From Clostridia bacterium (lineage in GTDB: Bacteria; Bacillota; Clostridia; Lutisporales; Lutisporaceae), in assembly GCA_029256325.1 (NCBI GenBank), contig JAQSYD010000005.1:1-34703 (forward strand): a DNA stretch of 34,703 nt, read 5' to 3'. Shown piece after piece: positions 32,033 to 34,703 of the stretch (within the stretch, counting starts at the first letter, position 1; the number at the start of each line of letters is the position of its first letter). The translations under genes and the position numbers were made by a program. The notes below the pieces were generated by a model. It had not been told where the DNA came from, searched no databases, and saw nothing but the letters and a program-made list of their open reading frames with translations.

Positions 32033-32842
32033 CTAAATAAATTGTTTTTCCGGTGCTTTTTTCATTATTTTATTGATAAGCAGTACACCTACTGCAAAGT
32101 AAATGGCTGATAACAGCGCCAAGGTTATAAAATCCCTTGCCTGACTGACGATATCAAGTCCAACAAGAACACTATTTCTAAGGATGCGAAGAGAATAAGT
32201 AACAGGTATTAAATTGGAGAATACTTGAATCCAGCTTGGCAGGTATTGAATTGGGAAGAGAACCCCTGTAGTTAGGAACAGTACACTAAAAACTGTATTT
32301 TGGCTTAAGTAGGTATCTTTAAAATAAACCATAATGCCTGAAAGTATAATTGCCATACCAAAGAGTGAAATCAATGTTATTGAGATACATAATAATGTTG
32401 AAACAACATTGATGCTTGGAAATCTCAAGCCGAAAGGAAGTGTGATTATCATTGCTGCCAGCAGTTCTCCGGAAGTAATCATGGTTTGTTCAAGCATATT
32501 GCCTGATAAATATCCCATGTAATTTACAGGAGATATCAAAAGGCTGTCCAGCGTACCTTCTCGCATTTCTGTGATGAAGCTTCTGCTTACGTTTAGAAAG
32601 GTTCCTCTAACAAACAAGTTCGTAAAGCATCCAAGAATAGCGAAGGACATATAGTCAGAAGTACCGCTGAATTTAATGAAATGAATGGAGACGTTACCTT
32701 TGAAAACAATATTGTACATAAAAAACGCACCTAGGATGGTGAAGAAGCAGCTAAGCAGCTTACTGATAAAGAAATCAATGGGATAAGCTCTGGTTTGCAT
32801 GGTCAGGTTTCTTTTGGCTGTTGATAAAATATGGTTGATCAT
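32033..32842 (-). CDS. ABC-2 type transporter permease (first permease)
   Basis: This 269-residue membrane protein has six hydrophobic segments. The loop FITEMREGTLDSLLISPVNYMGYLSGN is the conserved cytoplasmic element of ABC-2 permeases, and LFPIQYLPSWIQVFSNLIP is the familiar extracellular turn before the last helices. It is the first gene of the exporter operon. The start is ATG 32840-32842, eight bases after AGGGGG. The promoter is at 32909-32937 and a palindrome-rich operator lies between. Confidence 0.85.
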   Translation of the reverse strand: MINHILSTAKRNLTMQTRAYPIDFFISKLLSCFFTILGAFFMYNIVFKGNVSIHFIKFSGTSDYMSFAILGCFTNLFVRGTFLNVSRSFITEMREGTLDSLLISPVNYMGYLSGNMLEQTMITSGELLAAMIITLPFGLRFPSINVVSTLLCISITLISLFGMAIILSGIMVYFKDTYLSQNTVFSVLFLTTGVLFPIQYLPSWIQVFSNLIPVTYSLRILRNSVLVGLDIVSQARDFITLALLSAIYFAVGVLLINKIMKKAPEKQFI

Positions 32843-32872
32843 GATAAAGACCCCCTATATGAAGAATCTATA

Positions 32873-32896
32873 TTACGCGTTTGCGTAACTACGTAA
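32873..32896. promoter_or_regulatory. Operator between promoter and first gene of the ABC operon
   Basis: TTACGC (32873-32878) and GCGTAA (32883-32888) form a perfect inverted repeat with a GTTT centre. A third half-site, ACGTAA (32891-32896), follows in line. Predicted +1 is near 32902, so the site lies in the early transcript region, where a bound repressor would block elongation or initiation. The adjacent ArsR-type regulator is the natural candidate. Confidence 0.6.
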
Positions 32897-32908
32897 CACT
32901 ATATTATA

Positions 32909-32937
32909 ATCATAATATAGCAAATCATCGTTGTCAA
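32909..32937 (-). promoter_or_regulatory. Promoter of the ABC operon
   Basis: On the minus strand, TTGACA (32937-32932) and TATGAT (32914-32909) have a 17-bp spacer. A second palindrome, CTATATTAT-AATC-ATAATATAG (32899-32920), covers the -10. The -35 is embedded in the U tract of the upstream terminator. Confidence 0.7.
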
Positions 32938-32982
32938 TAAAAAGAGCAGTAATTTTACCTAAATATAGGAAATTACCGCTCT
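32938..32982 (-). terminator. Terminator of the ArsR-type regulator gene
   Basis: On the minus strand, a 13-bp stem (32982-32970 with 32955-32943, one G-U) exits into TTTTTATT. It separates the regulator from the exporter operon although both run in the same direction. Confidence 0.7.
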
Positions 32983-34042
32983 ATCTTTTATTAAGAAATC
33001 TTCTGATTTCATCGAATAGCTTTTCAAGCTCATCGCTATTTACATAATAGTATTTCACATTGTTATTTTTATCTTCTTTAATCAGGTTTATTGCTTTTAA
33101 TTGGTCTAGATGCCTAGAGATTGTTGCCGTTGTGAGGTTAAGTCGAGTCGAAAGTATTTTGCCGTATGTAGGTCTTCTTTTCAACTGCCTTAATATTTCA
33201 AGTCTGCTTTTGTCTGATAGTACCTTGAGCAGCTCTGACAGTCTTTCTGCTTCTCCATCATCAAAGCTGTTGTCAATATTAATGTTATAAATCATAAGAT
33301 AAGTATTTTTGTTATAGGAGATGATGTTATGATGATGAAAGAAATAGGAGGGTGAAAAAATATATTCATTAAAATTAACCTTCGAGTTAAATTTAGAACC
33401 TTTTATTTCCTCACCGACTTCTATGGGATTTCTCCCTGATAGTCTTAATTTCAAAGCATCCATAGAATCTTCGTACTTTTGTTTTTGCTCAGACAGTTTT
33501 TCTTCAAAACCGGTGCTATATATGTCATTTAAAAGCTTAATCGTACTTTGCTTGTAATTTTCAGCATCAGTAAGCATATAGCGTAAAAAGCTTTCTGAGC
33601 CCTTGAGAACCCATGGAACTTCTTGGTACACTGAATTGAAGGTACGGGCATCCTTTTGAGCAGCTTTTAGCTGATCCTTGCTTAGCTTTTCATCCAGAAT
33701 GATATGAACAAAGTCCAGACTATTATAACTCTCCAGCTTTTTTATGAAAAGCGGTATATTGTCATAAATACCTTCTCTGGTGATAAAATCAAACAGCTCC
33801 AAACCCGGAAAATTGAGACTGGATAATTCATCTAAAAAGCTTTTGCTATCTGCACTAATGTTGTCAAATACATGCTTCGTCCAGTCAGCATCAAAGCTAT
33901 GATGATTTTTGTCAGAAAGCATATGAACGGCTGCAAGCAGTTCAGCCACTTTTGAAAATCGCACAGAAAGGTTATATTCATTTTGTTGCATATCTATATC
34001 CAAGGGCACAGGAATCACCTCATAGTATTTACTTCTATTCAT
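32981..34042 (-). CDS. ArsR-family regulator with a large N-terminal domain
   Basis: This 353-residue protein (from ATG 34040-34042) has an unrecognised N-terminal region of about 250 residues, helical and charged, of the DUF5937-like kind found in front of some ArsR domains. The C-terminal winged helix (about 265-350) reads RLSELLKVLSDKSRLEILRQL, then STRLNLTTATISRHLDQLKAINLI. It is cytoplasmic and probably senses a compound through the N-terminal part. It sits just upstream of the ABC exporter, whose control region contains palindromes, so it is the likely local regulator. A TTG at 34061-34063 is in frame but lies between the -35 and -10 of its promoter. Confidence 0.75.
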   Translation of the reverse strand: MNRSKYYEVIPVPLDIDMQQNEYNLSVRFSKVAELLAAVHMLSDKNHHSFDADWTKHVFDNISADSKSFLDELSSLNFPGLELFDFITREGIYDNIPLFIKKLESYNSLDFVHIILDEKLSKDQLKAAQKDARTFNSVYQEVPWVLKGSESFLRYMLTDAENYKQSTIKLLNDIYSTGFEEKLSEQKQKYEDSMDALKLRLSGRNPIEVGEEIKGSKFNSKVNFNEYIFSPSYFFHHHNIISYNKNTYLMIYNINIDNSFDDGEAERLSELLKVLSDKSRLEILRQLKRRPTYGKILSTRLNLTTATISRHLDQLKAINLIKEDKNNNVKYYYVNSDELEKLFDEIRRFLNKR

Positions 34043-34046
34043 AATT

Positions 34047-34074
34047 ATTTTAACAGAAAACAATATTTTGTAAA
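34047..34074 (-). promoter_or_regulatory. Promoter of the ArsR-type regulator, placing +1 at the start codon
   Basis: On the minus strand, TTTACA (34074-34069) and TAAAAT (34052-34047) are 16 bp apart. The expected start point is near 34040-34042, which is the ATG itself. There is no ribosome site upstream. Both facts suggest a leaderless mRNA. Confidence 0.45.
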
Positions 34075-34177
34075 CGAAAAATAAAACGCTGGTGGTTATA
34101 CTAAAGGTATCGTAGTAATTTCTATTAAAAAAACCATATTTATTTTATAAAAAAGTGAAAAGCATAACAAATATAGA

Positions 34178-34206
34178 TTGACAAATATATCGCTATATCG
34201 TAATAT
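34178..34206 (+). promoter_or_regulatory. Promoter of the small arsR gene
   Basis: TTGACA (34178-34183) and TAATAT (34201-34206) have a 17-bp spacer. The -10 lies in the centre of the inverted repeat at 34189-34220. Confidence 0.75.
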
Positions 34207-34220
34207 TGTGATATAGCGAT
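34189..34220. promoter_or_regulatory. Autoregulatory operator of the small arsR gene
   Basis: ATCGCTATATC (34189-34199) and GATATAGCGAT (34210-34220) form a perfect 11-bp inverted repeat with a 10-bp centre that holds the -10 hexamer. The size and position suit an ArsR/SmtB dimer that shuts its own promoter. Confidence 0.75.
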
Positions 34221-34235
34221 TTAAGAGGTGATTGC

Positions 34236-34508
34236 ATGGAGAACTTGACAAAATATAATGACAAAGCCGAGCTATTAAAGGTTCTGGCACATCCTGTGAG
34301 GTTGTGCATAGTAAAAGGTTTGATGGACAAGGAATGCAACGTTTCACATATGCAGGAATGTCTAGAACTGCCGCAATCTACGGTATCCCAACATTTGGGA
34401 ATTTTGAGGTCAAGAGGAATCATCAGAGGAACTAGAAAAGGTCTTGAAGTTACCTACAGCATAGCAAATGAAGAGGTAAAAAAAATCATTGATTTATTAT
34501 TTGATTAG
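34236..34508 (+). CDS. ArsR/SmtB-family transcriptional repressor
   Basis: This 90-residue winged-helix protein starts at ATG 34236, five bases after AGAGGTG. The core LLKVLAHPVRLCIVKGLM and the recognition helix PQSTVSQHLGILRSRGII are typical. Cysteines at 24, 34 and 42 could sense a thiophile, metal(loid) or persulfide. They do not form the classical ELCVCDL arsenic motif. The downstream flavoenzyme of the CoA-disulfide-reductase family suggests a persulfide or thiol-redox signal, which is inference. The operator at 34189-34220 indicates autoregulation. It is first in an operon with the gene at 34534. Confidence 0.88.
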   Translation: MENLTKYNDKAELLKVLAHPVRLCIVKGLMDKECNVSHMQECLELPQSTVSQHLGILRSRGIIRGTRKGLEVTYSIANEEVKKIIDLLFD

Positions 34509-34533
34509 TAGAATGTAGGAGGGTTATTATTTA

Positions 34534-34703
34534 ATGGAAAAACAAAAACTAGTTGTCATTGGCGCTGTAGCAGCTGGTACAAAGGCTGCATCAAAAGCCA
34601 AGAGAGAAAATCCGGACTTGGATGTGAAGATATTCACAAAGGAAGAGCATATATCCTATGCAGGATGTGGTCTGCCGTACTATATCGGTGGAGTGATAAA
34701 AGA
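34534..34703 (+). CDS. CoA-disulfide reductase-like FAD oxidoreductase, N-terminal fragment
   Basis: The window ends after 56 codons. The start is ATG 34534, ten bases after AGGAGGG. The FAD-binding loop VVIGAVAAGTKAA (Gly10 to Gly15, GxVAAG form) and ISYAGCGLPYYIGG with the redox Cys45 mark the single-cysteine class: CoA-disulfide reductase, NADH oxidase, NADH peroxidase or persulfide reductase. These use NAD(P)H and FAD to reduce CoA disulfides, persulfides or oxygen. Whether a rhodanese or TusA-like domain follows cannot be seen. It is co-transcribed with the arsR gene 25 bp upstream. Confidence 0.85.
   Translation, partial: MEKQKLVVIGAVAAGTKAASKAKRENPDLDVKIFTKEEHISYAGCGLPYYIGGVIK

Noticed and set aside
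34096-34347. Minus-strand ORF over the small arsR gene
   Set aside because: It is antisense to the arsR coding sequence and its operator, with no ribosome site.

Overview
The window is AT-rich DNA from an endospore-forming, most likely anaerobic member of the Clostridia. An Alkaliphilus- or Clostridium-like organism is my guess, not something the sequence proves. The spore-former reading rests on a complete cotJABC cluster, a Spo0E-type phosphatase gene, DegV, typical Firmicutes AGGAGG ribosome binding sites with frequent TTG and GTG starts, and short operons ending in U-rich hairpins. No rRNA, tRNA, CRISPR array, intact insertion sequence or prophage is visible. Most of the window is chromosomal housekeeping and sporulation material with some accessory genes.

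Region by region: (1) 1-2336: the end of pepF converges on a four-gene operon (DUF6530, DUF2087, GIY-YIG-like, flavodoxin-like oxidoreductase). That operon has a consensus sigma-A promoter with a perfect inverted repeat over the predicted start point. (2) 2570-7188: sporulation and stress genes, namely a small ORF, a Spo0E-like gene of only 59 codons, a ferritin-like protein, an amidase-like protein, cotJABC, degV and a Cys-rich 100-aa protein. (3) 7440-9218: a soluble PAS histidine kinase behind a Spo0A-box match and a good sigma-H promoter match. (4) 9529-15250: pckA, an MFS transporter, mutT, two GNAT acetyltransferases and a PepT-like peptidase. (5) 15517-19550: a FolD homologue that has lost the usual cyclohydrolase residues, psuK, mtnA and psuG. 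psuK and psuG lie on one strand with mtnA opposite between them. (6) 19760-26279: a GAF-GGDEF protein with a degenerate GGDEF motif, a 2H phosphoesterase, prfC and a Ca2+-type P-ATPase preceded by a large folded leader. (7) 26402-29722: a cruciform repeat, a zinc-phospholipase-C-like protein coupled to a CBS-type Mn-pyrophosphatase, and a TauE/SafE permease. (8) 29851-34703: an orphan XhlA-like protein, an ABC-2 exporter operon with its own ArsR-type regulator, and an ArsR gene followed by the start of a CoA-disulfide-reductase-like flavoenzyme.

How the genes fit together: the kinase at 7569 and the Spo0E-like phosphatase at 2775 could act as opposite inputs to Spo0A phosphorylation, with cotJABC as a late output of the same programme. 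PsuG and PsuK salvage pseudouridine. MtnA handles 5'-methylthioadenosine-derived or 5-deoxyribose sugars. PckA and the pyrophosphatase serve central metabolism. The right end shows two compact regulatory switches in which promoter, operator and, in one case, the upstream terminator overlap.

No wholly new system can be proven from sequence alone. The best leads are the FolD homologue with substituted active-site residues, the structured leader of the P-type ATPase, the sporulation-type control region of the kinase, the operator-controlled DUF6530 operon, and the nested cruciform with compensating base changes between its halves.
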